This document shows, one piece after another, positions 41,945 to 51,493 of a stretch of DNA of 64,000 bases; position 1 is the first letter of the stretch; each line of letters begins with the position of its first letter. Location: assembly GCA_016303065.1 (NCBI GenBank), contig JAEDMJ010000001.1:47451-111450 (forward strand), written 5' to 3'. Source of the stretch: Clostridiales bacterium (GTDB taxonomy: Bacteria; Bacillota; Clostridia; Oscillospirales; QAMX01). The translations under genes and the position numbers were made by a program. The notes under the pieces are model-generated. The model had not been told where the DNA came from. It worked only from the letters and a program-made list of their open reading frames with translations, and ran no database searches.

Positions 41945-42616
41945 ATGTACCGAATATTCATAGTTGAAGATGACGACGGAATTTCCGGCGCAATAGAAAA
42001 ACAGGCCGCTTCCTGGGATCTTCAGTGCCGCTGCGTCCGGGACTTTCGCGCCGTCATGCCGGAATTCACAGAATTTGATCCCCATCTTGTGCTTTTGGAC
42101 CTTCTGCTGCCTTTTTTCAACGGCTACTACTGGTGCGGCGAGATCCGAAAAGTTTCAAAGGTGCCGATCATCGTCATCTCCTCCGCATCCGACAATATGA
42201 ACATAGTCATGGCAATGAATATGGGCGGCGACGATTTCATCTCAAAACCCTTCGACATGAGCGTACTGACGGCAAAGATTCAGGCGCTTCTCCGCCGCAC
42301 CTACGATTTCGCCGCAGCCGTTCCCGTCCTTGAACACAGGGGGGCGCTTTTGAACACAGGAGACGCCTCGCTTTCCTTCGGCAGCGAAAAGATAGCTCTC
42401 ACAAAAAACGAATACCGCATACTCCTTACCCTCATGGAGAACAAGGGGCGCATAGTCAGCCGCGAAAAACTTATGCAGCGGCTTTGGGAAACCGACAGCT
42501 TCGTTGACGAAAACACGCTTTCTGTCAACGTTGGAAGGCTTCGGAAAAAGCTTGACTCCGCCGGACTCTCCGATTTTATCGGCACAAGGGTCGGTTCCGG
42601 CTATATCGTGGAATAG
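41945..42616 (+). CDS. BceR-like response regulator (OmpR/PhoB family)
   Basis: A 223-aa regulator: receiver domain with acidic pocket IVEDDDG and phosphorylated Asp in LVLLDLLLP, then a winged-helix DNA-binding domain (about 125-223) with ENTLSVNVGRLRKKL and the terminal GSGYIVE. Length and DNA-binding domain fit the BceR group that responds to antimicrobial peptides. A BceR-type site lies before the ABC genes at 43632. AAAGGAG lies upstream. Followed by the kinase after 12 nt. Confidence 0.87.
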   Translation: MYRIFIVEDDDGISGAIEKQAASWDLQCRCVRDFRAVMPEFTEFDPHLVLLDLLLPFFNGYYWCGEIRKVSKVPIIVISSASDNMNIVMAMNMGGDDFISKPFDMSVLTAKIQALLRRTYDFAAAVPVLEHRGALLNTGDASLSFGSEKIALTKNEYRILLTLMENKGRIVSREKLMQRLWETDSFVDENTLSVNVGRLRKKLDSAGLSDFIGTRVGSGYIVE

Positions 42617-42628
42617 GGCGGCGCTGAA

Positions 42629-43618
42629 ATGAAGCTTTTTTCCGGATATCTCAGGCATAAGCTCCGTGCGGCAGCCGTTTTTTTCTGTTTTTTCGCTGTA
42701 TTTCTTCTGTCGTTTTTTCTCTGCGGAATCCCCCTCGCCCCGGTCCTCTATCCCGCCGGGCTGTGCGCGCTTTTGGGCGTGATCGTTCTTGTCTGCGGCT
42801 TTTTCCGCGAAAAAAAGAGGCACAGAGCCCTTGAATGTATCCGTTCCCACGCCGACGCGCTTTCTCTTCCTCTCCCTCCCTCCGACACAATCGTCGAAGA
42901 TGATTACCGCGGCATCGTTCTTCGACTCTGCGAACAGCAGAGAGAGCTCTGCCATGAAAACGCACAGCGCTATAATTCGATGATGGAATACTACACCGTC
43001 TGGGCTCACCAGATCAAAACGCCCATCGCCGCCATGCGCTTAAACCTTCAAAACGAGGACAGCGAGTTCTCACGAAAGCTTTCTTCCGACCTTTTCCGCA
43101 TCGAACAGTACTCCGAAATGGTCATGGCGTTCCTGCGGCTGGACTCCGACTCCACCGACTATGTGATACGGAAGCAGCCCGTAGAACCCATTGTGCGCCA
43201 GTCCCTTCGAAAGTTTGCCGGGGAGTTCATCGCAAGAAAGCTTCGGCTGGAATACTCTCCGCCGGACTTTTCCGCGGTGACGGATGAAAAATGGCTGGCC
43301 TTCGTCATCGAGCAGCTTCTATCCAACGCATTGAAATACACCCGCTCCGGCTGCATCTCCGTATACTCCGAAGCCCCCTCCGTGCTCTGCATCCGCGACA
43401 CGGGCATCGGCATCGCCCCGGAAGATCTTCCCCGCATCTTTGAAAACGGCTTTACGGGGCAGAACGGCAGAGAAGACAAAAAAGCCAGCGGACTCGGCCT
43501 CTGGCTCTGCCGCCGCGTCTGTCTCCGTCTCGGTCACGGGCTTTCCGCGGAATCCGTCCCCGGCAAAGGGACCGTCATGCGCCTCAACCTGGCTCAAAAA
43601 GAATCGGTTTTCGACTGA
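42629..43618 (+). CDS. BceS-like intramembrane-sensing histidine kinase
   Basis: A 329-aa kinase. Two membrane helices (about 14-36 and 43-62) with a loop of only a few residues, so no extracellular sensor: the hallmark of intramembrane-sensing kinases that read signals through their ABC transporter. Then WAHQIKTPIAAMRL with the phosphorylated His, N-box LLSNALKYTRSG, G1 RDTGIGI and G2 KASGLGLWL. Pairs with the regulator before it and the BceAB-type transporter after it. Confidence 0.87.
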   Translation: MKLFSGYLRHKLRAAAVFFCFFAVFLLSFFLCGIPLAPVLYPAGLCALLGVIVLVCGFFREKKRHRALECIRSHADALSLPLPPSDTIVEDDYRGIVLRLCEQQRELCHENAQRYNSMMEYYTVWAHQIKTPIAAMRLNLQNEDSEFSRKLSSDLFRIEQYSEMVMAFLRLDSDSTDYVIRKQPVEPIVRQSLRKFAGEFIARKLRLEYSPPDFSAVTDEKWLAFVIEQLLSNALKYTRSGCISVYSEAPSVLCIRDTGIGIAPEDLPRIFENGFTGQNGREDKKASGLGLWLCRRVCLRLGHGLSAESVPGKGTVMRLNLAQKESVFD

Positions 43619-43631
43619 CTCCCCCTCCGTC

Positions 43632-43645
43632 TTACAAAAATGTCA
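43632..43645. promoter_or_regulatory. BceR-type binding site TTACA-N4-TGTCA
   Basis: TTACA (43632-43636), AAAA, TGTCA (43641-43645). Published BceR-like sites follow TnACA-N4-TGTAA, so this fits with one change. It lies 31 nt upstream of the -35 box of the ABC promoter, where an activator should be. Confidence 0.65.
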
Positions 43646-43676
43646 TCTGCCGCCCCTGATTTGTAAGGCGATTCGA

Positions 43677-43705
43677 TTGGCTCCCGCGCCGTTTTCTGTT
43701 ACAAT
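43677..43705 (+). promoter_or_regulatory. Promoter for the BceAB-like transporter
   Basis: TTGGCT (43677-43682), 17-nt spacer, TACAAT (43700-43705), 37 nt before the TTG start at 43742. Confidence 0.7.
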
Positions 43706-43741
43706 ATGGGCACGGTTCCGAAACAAAGGAGGAAATTCAAA

Positions 43742-44506
43742 TTGAGCCTATTGGAAGTAAACGGTCTTAAAAAGATATACTCTTCCCGCTTCGGCGGAAA
43801 CAGAGTCGAGGCGCTTCAAAACGTCACCTTCTCCGTGGAGCGCGGAGAATACGTAGCAATCATGGGAGAATCCGGTTCCGGCAAGACGACGCTTTTGAAC
43901 ATTCTTGCAGCTCTCACAAAACCGACTGCCGGAACGGTGCTTTTGAACGGAAAGGACCTTTCAAAAATAAAGGATTCCGCCTCGGCAGAATTCCGCCGGA
44001 CCAACCTCGGCTTCGTGTTCCAGGAGTTCAATCTTCTCGACACCTTCACGGTCGAGGACAACGTATATCTGCCTCTCGTTCTCGGCGGAAAGCCATATAG
44101 CGAAATGTACCGAAAGCTCCGCGAGCTCGCGTCAGTGCTCGGCATAGAGAATATACTCCGAAAATACCCCTACGAGATCTCCGGCGGACAAAAACAGCGG
44201 GCCGCCGTCGCCCGTGCGCTCATCACCGATCCGAGCCTCGTCCTTGCCGACGAACCCACGGGGGCGCTCGACTCCCGCTCCACGGACGATCTTCTCGACC
44301 TCTTTGAAGACATAAATCTCCGCGGCCAGACGATACTCATGGTCACCCACTCCGTCAAAGCCGCAAGCCGCGCCTCCCGCGTGCTCTTCATACGCGACGG
44401 AGAGGTATTCCACCAGATCTGGCGCGGACAAAGCTCCAGCGAAGAGCTTTACCAAAAGATATCCGACACGCTGACATTGCTTGCAACCGGCGGTGAACGG
44501 AAATGA
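43742..44506 (+). CDS. BceA-like ABC transporter ATPase
   Basis: A 254-aa ATPase of the MacB/BceA group. Walker A GESGSGKTTLLN, signature ISGGQKQRAAVARAL, Walker B LVLADEPTGALDS and H-loop LMVTHSVKAA. TTG 43742 is preferred: GGAGG lies 9 nt upstream and the protein then starts MSLLEVNGLKKIY as in the family; ORF to 43706 would include the -10 box. Overlaps the permease start (ATGA). With BceB it removes antimicrobial peptides from lipid II intermediates and signals through BceS. Confidence 0.88.
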   Translation: MSLLEVNGLKKIYSSRFGGNRVEALQNVTFSVERGEYVAIMGESGSGKTTLLNILAALTKPTAGTVLLNGKDLSKIKDSASAEFRRTNLGFVFQEFNLLDTFTVEDNVYLPLVLGGKPYSEMYRKLRELASVLGIENILRKYPYEISGGQKQRAAVARALITDPSLVLADEPTGALDSRSTDDLLDLFEDINLRGQTILMVTHSVKAASRASRVLFIRDGEVFHQIWRGQSSSEELYQKISDTLTLLATGGERK

Positions 44507-46548
44507 AAATCCTTTTCTATCCCAGACTTGCCGTTTCCGGCATCAAAAAAAACAGCAAGCTTTATCTGCCCTACATGCTGACGTGCGCCGGAATGGTCAC
44601 AATGTTCTATATCCTGCATTTTCTCTCCGTTTCCGATTTCGTCGGCAAAATGCGCGGCGGGCACAATATACAGATGATCCTCAACTACGGCGTGTGGATA
44701 ATCGGAATATTCTCGCTGATCTTTCTCTTTTACACAAATTCCTTCCTCATGCGCCGCAGAAAAAAGGAATTCGGGCTTTACAATATTCTCGGCATGGGCA
44801 AGGGCAATATCGCCCGCATCCTTGCCTGGGAAACGCTTGTCTCGTCGGCGGCTTCATTTGTTTCTGGCTGCATTTTCGGGATCGCGCTTTCAAAGTTCGC
44901 CGAATTTGCCCTCTCCCGTCTGGCAAACTCAGAGGTGGAATATCGCTTTTATGTGTCCACGAAATCCATCGGCATCGCCGCCGCCTGCTTTTCCGGAATT
45001 TTTACCTTGATATACCTCAACTCCGTCCTCCGCATCAGGCTTTCCGACCCCATCGCCCTTTTCAAAAGCGAGAACGCCGGAGAAAAACCGCCGAAAGGGA
45101 ACGTCTTTTTCGGCGCAGCGGGTGTCGTGCTCCTCGCCGCGGCATACGCGATCGCACTTTCCCTCAGGGACCCCATCGAGGCCTTTATTTGGTTCTACGC
45201 CGCCGTTATAATGGTCATCGTCGCAACCTATTTGCTTTTTGTGTCTGGAAGCGTCATAATCTGCCGGCTTCTCCAAAGAAACAAGCGATACTATTACAAG
45301 CTTTCTCACTTCGTCTCCGTCTCGTCCATGACCTACCGGATGAAGCGCAACGGCGCCGGACTCGCATCAATCTGCATTCTCGTCACGATGGTTCTGGTCA
45401 TGATCTCCGCATCTGCGGGTCTTTATTTCGGAGTTGAGGACAGCCTCCGGGCATCCTGTCCGCGTAATTTCATTCTCCGCACGGATGTTTATTACACCGA
45501 CGAACGCGCTTCCGGACTTATCGGCGAACTTCGCGACGATATTTTCCGCACAGCCGACGAAAACGGGATCGACCGCAAGTCCATTGCCGACTATCGCCTG
45601 CTGGCTCTTTTCTGCCGCGGCGGCGAAGCAATCTCCCAAAGCGGATCCTCCGAATTCCTCTTTTCGGACAGCTACTGCCGGTTTTATTTTTACTCCGCTG
45701 AAGATTACGCCGCCCTTTCCGGTCAAAACGCCGGCCTTTCCGACGGAGAAATCCTCCTTTACGCCTCTTACGGCGGAGATTTCGGCGAAACGCTTGAGTT
45801 TAAGTCGCTGGGCGCTCTCAGCATAAAGGAACAGGTCGGCGCCTTTGATCAGATCAGCGGCTCGATCTATTTAACAACAATACCGACGTTCTGCATCGTC
45901 GTTTCCGACCTCGACCAAACCGCGGACGCGCTGTCGGAGCTCGCGCTTTTAGACGAGAACGCCTCCCTCCAGCTCCAATGGTACTGCGCCTTCGACTCGT
46001 CCGCGGATCAGGATGTTCAAATCTCCGCAAGCGAAAAGTTCAGGGACGTTTTCCGCAGCCGAACCGAGTCGCTTCAGGAAGATGAGAGCGGAATCTCCAG
46101 CTACAGCGTTCAAAGCGCCGCCTGCTCACGGGATGATTTCTACGGCACCTTCGGCGGCATCTTCTGTCTCGGGATTATGCTCGGGCTCGTCTTCACGACC
46201 TCCGCGGTTCTTATAATTTACTACAAGCAGATTTCCGAAGGCTTCGAGGATCAGGCGCGCTTTGACACCATGAAAAAGGTCGGAATGACGTCACGGGACA
46301 TAAGAAAAAGCATAAATTCCCAGATGCTCACGGTATTCTTTCTTCCGCTTGCCGCCGCCGGACTTCACCTTGCCTTTGCCTTTCCCATGGTATCAAAGCT
46401 TCTCACAATGTTCAACCTGAAAAACACGGGGCTTCTTGTGTTCACGACGGTCGCAAGCTTTCTCATCTTCGCCGTCCTCTATGTGATCGTGTACCGGATC
46501 ACCTCCAACGCCTATTTCCGTATCGTCAACGGAAAGGAATCCGAATAA
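44503..46548 (+). CDS. BceB-like ABC transporter permease
   Basis: A 681-aa permease with ten predicted membrane segments. The FtsX-like pairs are near the start (YMLTCAGMVTMFY, NYGVWIIGIFSLIFLFYTN), and a large extracellular domain (about residues 310-535) lies between segments 7 and 8, the BceB hallmark that contacts the peptide. The C-terminal FtsX core includes FDTMKKVGMTSRDIRKSIN. It completes the R-S-A-B module. Confidence 0.88.
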   Translation: MKILFYPRLAVSGIKKNSKLYLPYMLTCAGMVTMFYILHFLSVSDFVGKMRGGHNIQMILNYGVWIIGIFSLIFLFYTNSFLMRRRKKEFGLYNILGMGKGNIARILAWETLVSSAASFVSGCIFGIALSKFAEFALSRLANSEVEYRFYVSTKSIGIAAACFSGIFTLIYLNSVLRIRLSDPIALFKSENAGEKPPKGNVFFGAAGVVLLAAAYAIALSLRDPIEAFIWFYAAVIMVIVATYLLFVSGSVIICRLLQRNKRYYYKLSHFVSVSSMTYRMKRNGAGLASICILVTMVLVMISASAGLYFGVEDSLRASCPRNFILRTDVYYTDERASGLIGELRDDIFRTADENGIDRKSIADYRLLALFCRGGEAISQSGSSEFLFSDSYCRFYFYSAEDYAALSGQNAGLSDGEILLYASYGGDFGETLEFKSLGALSIKEQVGAFDQISGSIYLTTIPTFCIVVSDLDQTADALSELALLDENASLQLQWYCAFDSSADQDVQISASEKFRDVFRSRTESLQEDESGISSYSVQSAACSRDDFYGTFGGIFCLGIMLGLVFTTSAVLIIYYKQISEGFEDQARFDTMKKVGMTSRDIRKSINSQMLTVFFLPLAAAGLHLAFAFPMVSKLLTMFNLKNTGLLVFTTVASFLIFAVLYVIVYRITSNAYFRIVNGKESE

Positions 46549-46590
46549 TGCTTCTCCGGCACCCTCACTGAAACTCTTCCGTACCGTCAA

Positions 46591-46630
46591 AAACCCGCGC
46601 GGGAACCGTATCCGGTCCCCGCGCGGGTTT
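46591..46630. terminator. Bidirectional hairpin between bceB and the GH-like gene
   Basis: AAACCCGCGCGGG pairs with CCCGCGCGGGTTT with an inner GACCGG pairing; A- and T-runs on both sides. It lies between convergent genes. Confidence 0.75.
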
Positions 46631-46696
46631 CTGTATTATTCTCTTTGGAAAAAGCCCGTCCGTCCGGGAAAAGTCAACAGGTTTTTCCCGCAGGAT

Positions 46697-48886
46697 TTAT
46701 TTCAGGCCTTTGGTCTTTGGCGTAAGTCTGAATTCGGCAAATTCAATGCCGTATCTGTCCTCTCCGAAGCGAAGCCTGACGCAGCCGTTCTTTATGTTTT
46801 TTGCAGGAACAGTGAAGACCTTTGAACAGTAGCTCTCGGGAAGCCAGGCTTTGTCATATTCCTCGTCGGAGGGAAGCGCAAAGATATCCCCGCGGAAAAT
46901 CTCGCCGCCGTCGGCCAGAACGTACATCTCGACCTTCGACGGTCTCTTTGGCTTCGGAAGCACAAGCCTCAGCTCATACTCCGTCTCCGGCAGAAGTCCG
47001 GCAACGGCCCCCTCGAAGAAGTAATGGTCGTAAATGCCGATAAGCTCCATCGGCACGCTTCCGTCGTTGAAATCTCCGTCGCCCTTGAAGTTCAGGTAAG
47101 CCTCGGCCGGCTTTCCGCCGAAGACCTCGCAGGTGTCCTCTGCAACAGAGAAGAAGTACTCTCCCGCTCCGGCGTGCATATGCCGCAAAAGCGCCACCGC
47201 ATCCTCGTCGGAAGTCATCTCTTCAACACGTTTTTTGAGGTAGGCCCGGTTCGTCACCGGACGGTCTATGGTGTCGAGCGTGGCGCCTCTGTCCGGAGCC
47301 GCGGCGTGGAACTCTTCGACGCTGAGCTGGATGCCTATCATGCCGTAAAGCTCTTTCGCTTTCACGTTCAGATCTTCCCGTAAAGCAATATAACTTTCCG
47401 GGTATTCCGTTCCGAGAACTTCCAGGGCGGCTTTCCTGTCCGGGATCCGAAGGAGGCGCTCTGCTTCTCTCACGAGCCCAAGCTCAAAAATTCTTCTTCT
47501 GCGCACAAGAGCGTCGCACTCCGCGCGGAAAAGGCAGAACACAAAGCGCCAGTTTCCCGAAAGCTCCGGAGTGTTCTCCAGAATTTTCTGCCAGAGCGCA
47601 AGCGTGCTCTCGATCCCCGGGTTTTCGGCAGGATCGCCAATCCAGTTGTGCTCAAGTCCGAGTATGCCGTCGGCCACGTCCGAAGGCTTTGCGCCGGGCA
47701 TGAAAAAGCGCGCGTAGTCCTCAAGTATCTCGGTGATCGGGGTTTCCGGGTCCCAGTCAAGAGCGCCCCAGACGGCTTTGTTCACATCGTCGTTGCTGCC
47801 TTCGGAATACGAGACCGACCCCTCGCAGTAGCGGCTCACAAGTCTGTGGATATGGCGGTATTCCAGCGGGCGCGGGTTTATCGACTCGCGTCCCAAGGTC
47901 GAAGCCATCGCGTAGTGCCAGTCGTCCCGGGGGTGATGCACGGGGAAGGTGCAGCGCACATTGTGGGTAATGTCCGGATAATAGCGAAGAGGATATCCCG
48001 CGGGAAGTCTGCGTCGGAGGGTGTCAATGTCCATGGCCTCGTTGGGCCCCGTGACAACTCCGGCGATCTCACCGGGACATTTTTCCAGGTATTCAATAAA
48101 ATCGTTGCCCCAGCCCGGCATTCCTTTCGGCTTCTGCGCGGACGGCCACATCTGGGCTTCGGGGTGGCTCTCCGCCATCTTGCGCGAAGCGAGAACCGCT
48201 CTGTCCAAAAATTCTCCTGCGGGATAGTCCCCCGGATCTCCTCCCGGAGGGAAGACAAAATTCAGGCGCTTCATCTTCTCAAAGATCTTTCCGCGCAGCT
48301 CGGCCGACTCTTCCGGAGTCGACTTTTCGCAGTTGGGATACCACACGGAGACGTCAATATCGATCCTGTCCGCCTCTTCGGAGCAGAGAAAGAGCATTTC
48401 ATTTTCGCTCCAGCGCATAAGACCGTTGCGCTCTCCGTCGTCCGTGCCTCCGGGCATTATCTCCGCGATATTCGAGCCGAAGGCCATCGTATCGAGGAAC
48501 GCCCGCCTGAACTCTTTCGGTCCCCAGGCGTCGCAGGTGTTGTTTTTCGGACGGTATCCAAACTGGTGTCCGCGGAAACGGTATTTCGGAGAAAAGCTTC
48601 CGAAAAGCTCCGGCACGCAAAACCACCCGCCGTTTCTCTTTTCAAGCTTTCTGAAAAAGCGGGAATAAGCGTAAATAAAGCCGCGGAGCGAAGAAGCCCT
48701 GAATACTATCCTTCCCTCCCGGTCCGCAACTTCAAAGTCGTCTTTCGGCATTTCGGTCTCCCGGAAAACGATCTCCGTGCCGCCGCTCTCGGGAATTCCC
48801 CGAAGGGAAAGCTCCTCTCTGAAAAGCCCTGCCGCGGCAAGAGCTTTTTCGCCTTCTGCGGTAACTGAAACTGATGTGATTTTCAC
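46697..48886 (-). CDS. Glycoside-hydrolase-like protein (GH20/67 N-domain type), family uncertain
   Basis: A 729-aa intracellular protein (no signal peptide). The N-terminal ~120 aa (GLFREELSLRGIPESGG, GTEIVFRETE) resemble the alpha/beta N-domain of GH67/GH20-type enzymes. RFRGHQFGYRPKNNTCDAW (about 110-130) starts a TIM-barrel-like region with VSVWYPN, FPPGGDPGDY, YYPDITHNVR and ALDWDPETP strand ends, where catalytic acids would sit. A C-terminal beta domain follows. I cannot place it in one CAZy family or name the nucleophile. Single gene. Confidence 0.6.
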   Translation of the reverse strand: MKITSVSVTAEGEKALAAAGLFREELSLRGIPESGGTEIVFRETEMPKDDFEVADREGRIVFRASSLRGFIYAYSRFFRKLEKRNGGWFCVPELFGSFSPKYRFRGHQFGYRPKNNTCDAWGPKEFRRAFLDTMAFGSNIAEIMPGGTDDGERNGLMRWSENEMLFLCSEEADRIDIDVSVWYPNCEKSTPEESAELRGKIFEKMKRLNFVFPPGGDPGDYPAGEFLDRAVLASRKMAESHPEAQMWPSAQKPKGMPGWGNDFIEYLEKCPGEIAGVVTGPNEAMDIDTLRRRLPAGYPLRYYPDITHNVRCTFPVHHPRDDWHYAMASTLGRESINPRPLEYRHIHRLVSRYCEGSVSYSEGSNDDVNKAVWGALDWDPETPITEILEDYARFFMPGAKPSDVADGILGLEHNWIGDPAENPGIESTLALWQKILENTPELSGNWRFVFCLFRAECDALVRRRRIFELGLVREAERLLRIPDRKAALEVLGTEYPESYIALREDLNVKAKELYGMIGIQLSVEEFHAAAPDRGATLDTIDRPVTNRAYLKKRVEEMTSDEDAVALLRHMHAGAGEYFFSVAEDTCEVFGGKPAEAYLNFKGDGDFNDGSVPMELIGIYDHYFFEGAVAGLLPETEYELRLVLPKPKRPSKVEMYVLADGGEIFRGDIFALPSDEEYDKAWLPESYCSKVFTVPAKNIKNGCVRLRFGEDRYGIEFAEFRLTPKTKGLK

Positions 48887-48927
48887 GCGCCATACACCTC
48901 ACTTTGCAAAAAAATAATGCATTTGTT

Positions 48928-50067
48928 TTACTTCTGAACCCCGTCGGGCTCAATAGAGCCGTCGGGAAGAAGCTTCACCGGGTTGATCTCGACCTTGCAG
49001 CATCTTATGATCTCCTTGAGCCTTCCGTACTCGGAAGCGTCGTAGAAGACATAGCTGACCCCTTCTTTTTTTGCCCGTCCGGTCCTTCCGATGCGGTGCA
49101 GATAATAGGGGTTGTCGTCGGGAATGTCAAAATTGAAAACCGCCTCAACGTCGTTTACGTCGATTCCCCTTGCCGCAACATCCGTCGCCACGAGAATTCT
49201 GAAGTCATGGGCTTTGAACGCGTCCATGATCCTGGAGCGCTGCTGCTGGTTTACGTCGCTTGAGAGCGCCTCGGCGTCAAATCCGACTCGGCGGAGCTCC
49301 GCACAGAGCCTTGCCGTCATTCCCCGCGTATTGCAGAAGACGATGGCGCTTTCAAATTTGTTTGTTTTAAGAAGAAGCTTCAGCGCGGCGGGCTTTTCCT
49401 CCCGGCGCATATAAAGGCTGTACTGGGTGATCTTCGGCTTTGACTCCTCGACTGGCTTTACCTCGATCTCTTCTGCGTCGCGCTGGTAAAGCCACATGAG
49501 GTCCATGACCTCCCTTGTTATGGTCGCAGAGAAAAGACAGAGCTGCTTGTCCTTTGGCATGCGGTCAAGGATTTTGCAGACGTCCTTGAAAAAGCCCATG
49601 TCGAGCATCTCGTCCGCCTCGTCAAGAACGGCAATCTTCACGCGGCCGCAATGGATGGTCTTCCGGCCCAGATGGTCGAGAAAACGCCCCGGAGTTCCGA
49701 CGATGATATGGGGCGCGGGCTTCAGATCCCGAAACTGCTTTGATATCGGCTGGCCCCCGTAAACGACGGCAGTCCGCAGCCCTTCGGCGTATTTTCCGAG
49801 CTTTTCAAGCTCTGTCCTGATCTGGACGGCAAGCTCCCTTGTCGGCGCAAGCACGACGGCCTGCGTCTCGTTTTTTGTCACGTCAACGGAGTCGATAAGC
49901 GGTATCCCGAAGGCAAAGGTCTTGCCCGTGCCCGTGGGGGCTTTCGCCACAAGGTCCGTTCCCGACTTCATCACGGGGATGGCCTTTTTCTGTATCTCTG
50001 TGAGTTCGGAAAAACCCATTTCCGAAAGCGCTTTCGCAATTGCCGGAGAAAACTGTATCTCTTCCAT
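48928..50067 (-). CDS. DEAD-box ATP-dependent RNA helicase
   Basis: A 379-aa helicase core: Q motif FSPAIAKALSEMGFSELTEIQ, motif I APTGTGKT, motif II VLDEADEML, motif III SAT, motif IV-VI with the Arg pair in HRIGRTGRAKKEG. The C-terminal extension after the core is short, so no extra RNA-binding domain like CsdA/DbpA. ATG 50067 is chosen: family start MEEIQFSPAIAKAL with GGAGGCGGAG upstream; the frame to 50172 lies in argH. The start overlaps the argH stop (TGATG). Confidence 0.9.
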   Translation of the reverse strand: MEEIQFSPAIAKALSEMGFSELTEIQKKAIPVMKSGTDLVAKAPTGTGKTFAFGIPLIDSVDVTKNETQAVVLAPTRELAVQIRTELEKLGKYAEGLRTAVVYGGQPISKQFRDLKPAPHIIVGTPGRFLDHLGRKTIHCGRVKIAVLDEADEMLDMGFFKDVCKILDRMPKDKQLCLFSATITREVMDLMWLYQRDAEEIEVKPVEESKPKITQYSLYMRREEKPAALKLLLKTNKFESAIVFCNTRGMTARLCAELRRVGFDAEALSSDVNQQQRSRIMDAFKAHDFRILVATDVAARGIDVNDVEAVFNFDIPDDNPYYLHRIGRTGRAKKEGVSYVFYDASEYGRLKEIIRCCKVEINPVKLLPDGSIEPDGVQK

Positions 50068-51470
50068 CACTCCGCCTCCGTATATTCCGAAAGACGCGCT
50101 CTCGCCGCGGCAAGCCTCTTTGCCGCCTCCTTGGGCGCCGGACCGCCGTAAACGCATCTTCCCTCGACGCATTTTTCCAGAGAGATCGCTTCGAAAACAT
50201 CCTCTTCAAATTCCGGTCTGAAGAGACGGTATTCGTCCAACGTCATGGTCTCAAGCGTCTTTGAATTTTCAATGCAGTATTTGACGATTCCTCCCACGGC
50301 CTTGTAGGCGTCGCGGAAGGGAACTCCCCTGGACGCAAGATAGTCGGCGCAGTCGGTGGCGTTGATAAAGCCCTTTCCTGCAGCTTCCCTCATGCGCTCT
50401 GCGTTCACGGTCATGGTTTCGCACATCGGTATGAACGCGGACAGCCCCAGACGAATGGTGTCAACCGCGTCGAAGACGGCCTCCTTGTCCTCCTGCATAT
50501 CCTTGTTGTAAGCCAGGGGAAGCCCCTTCATTGCAGTCAGAAGCGCCGTAAGATCGCCGAACACCCTGCCGGATTTTCCACGGACCAGCTCCGCGACATC
50601 CGGATTTTTCTTCTGCGGCATGATGGACGAGCCGGTGGAAAACGCGTCGTCAAGCTCGATGAACGAAAATTCCGTCGAGCTCCAGAGGATTATCTCCTCT
50701 GCAAGGCGCGAGAGATGCACCGCCGCAATGGAAAGGTCCGCTAAAAGCTCAAGGGCAAAGTCCCTGTCGGAAACACCGTCAAGGCTGTTTTCGCACGGCG
50801 CGGAAAATCCCAGAAGCTCCGCGGTCATTTCGCGGTCGATGGGGTGGGTCGTTCCGGCAAGAGCGCCGGAGCCCAGCGGACAGCCGTCCGCCCGCTCGTG
50901 CGCGTCGGTAAGGCGGGAACAGTCGCGAAGGAACATCTGGGCATAAGCCAGCATATAGTGTCCGAAAGTTACCGGCTGGGCCCGCTGAAGGTGGGTGTAC
51001 CCCGGCATGACGGTCTCAAGGTTCTTTTCGGCAAGGTTCAAAAGCGTTCTTACAAGCGCGGCAAACTCTTTGCGCATCGCAAGACACTCTTCTCTGACCC
51101 AGAGCTTGAAATCCGTTGCGACCTGGTCGTTGCGGCTGCGCGCGGTGTGAAGCCGTTTTCCCGCGTCTCCAAGCCTGCGGGTCAGTTCCGCTTCAATAAA
51201 GGTGTGTATGTCCTCGGCGTCGGCCGGCGGAGCAAGTTCCCCCCGCACGACTTCGCCGGCAATGACTTCAAGCTCGTCCACAAGCTTTGCCGCCTGTTCC
51301 GCGGGGATGATCCCCCGGCGTCCGAGCATTGACGCGTGGGCAATGCTTCCGCGTATGTCCTCCATCACCAGGCGGAAATCGAAGCGTATCGATGAGTTGA
51401 AATCGTTCACTCTGCTGTCGGCCGATTTGGACGCACGCCCGGCCCAGAGTTTGTCAGAATTTTCGTTCAT
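50067..51470 (-). CDS. argH: Argininosuccinate lyase
   Basis: A 467-aa enzyme that splits argininosuccinate into arginine and fumarate. The fumarase/aspartase superfamily signature is GSSIMPQKKNPD (with the catalytic Ser in the mobile loop), and MPGYTHLQRAQPVTFGHY carries the catalytic His. The start MNENSDKLWAGRAS is standard. The downstream helicase gene overlaps its stop; argG is not here, so the arginine genes are scattered. Confidence 0.95.
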   Translation of the reverse strand: MNENSDKLWAGRASKSADSRVNDFNSSIRFDFRLVMEDIRGSIAHASMLGRRGIIPAEQAAKLVDELEVIAGEVVRGELAPPADAEDIHTFIEAELTRRLGDAGKRLHTARSRNDQVATDFKLWVREECLAMRKEFAALVRTLLNLAEKNLETVMPGYTHLQRAQPVTFGHYMLAYAQMFLRDCSRLTDAHERADGCPLGSGALAGTTHPIDREMTAELLGFSAPCENSLDGVSDRDFALELLADLSIAAVHLSRLAEEIILWSSTEFSFIELDDAFSTGSSIMPQKKNPDVAELVRGKSGRVFGDLTALLTAMKGLPLAYNKDMQEDKEAVFDAVDTIRLGLSAFIPMCETMTVNAERMREAAGKGFINATDCADYLASRGVPFRDAYKAVGGIVKYCIENSKTLETMTLDEYRLFRPEFEEDVFEAISLEKCVEGRCVYGGPAPKEAAKRLAAARARLSEYTEAE

Positions 51471-51493
51471 AATTTCTCCGCAAAAAAAATAAG

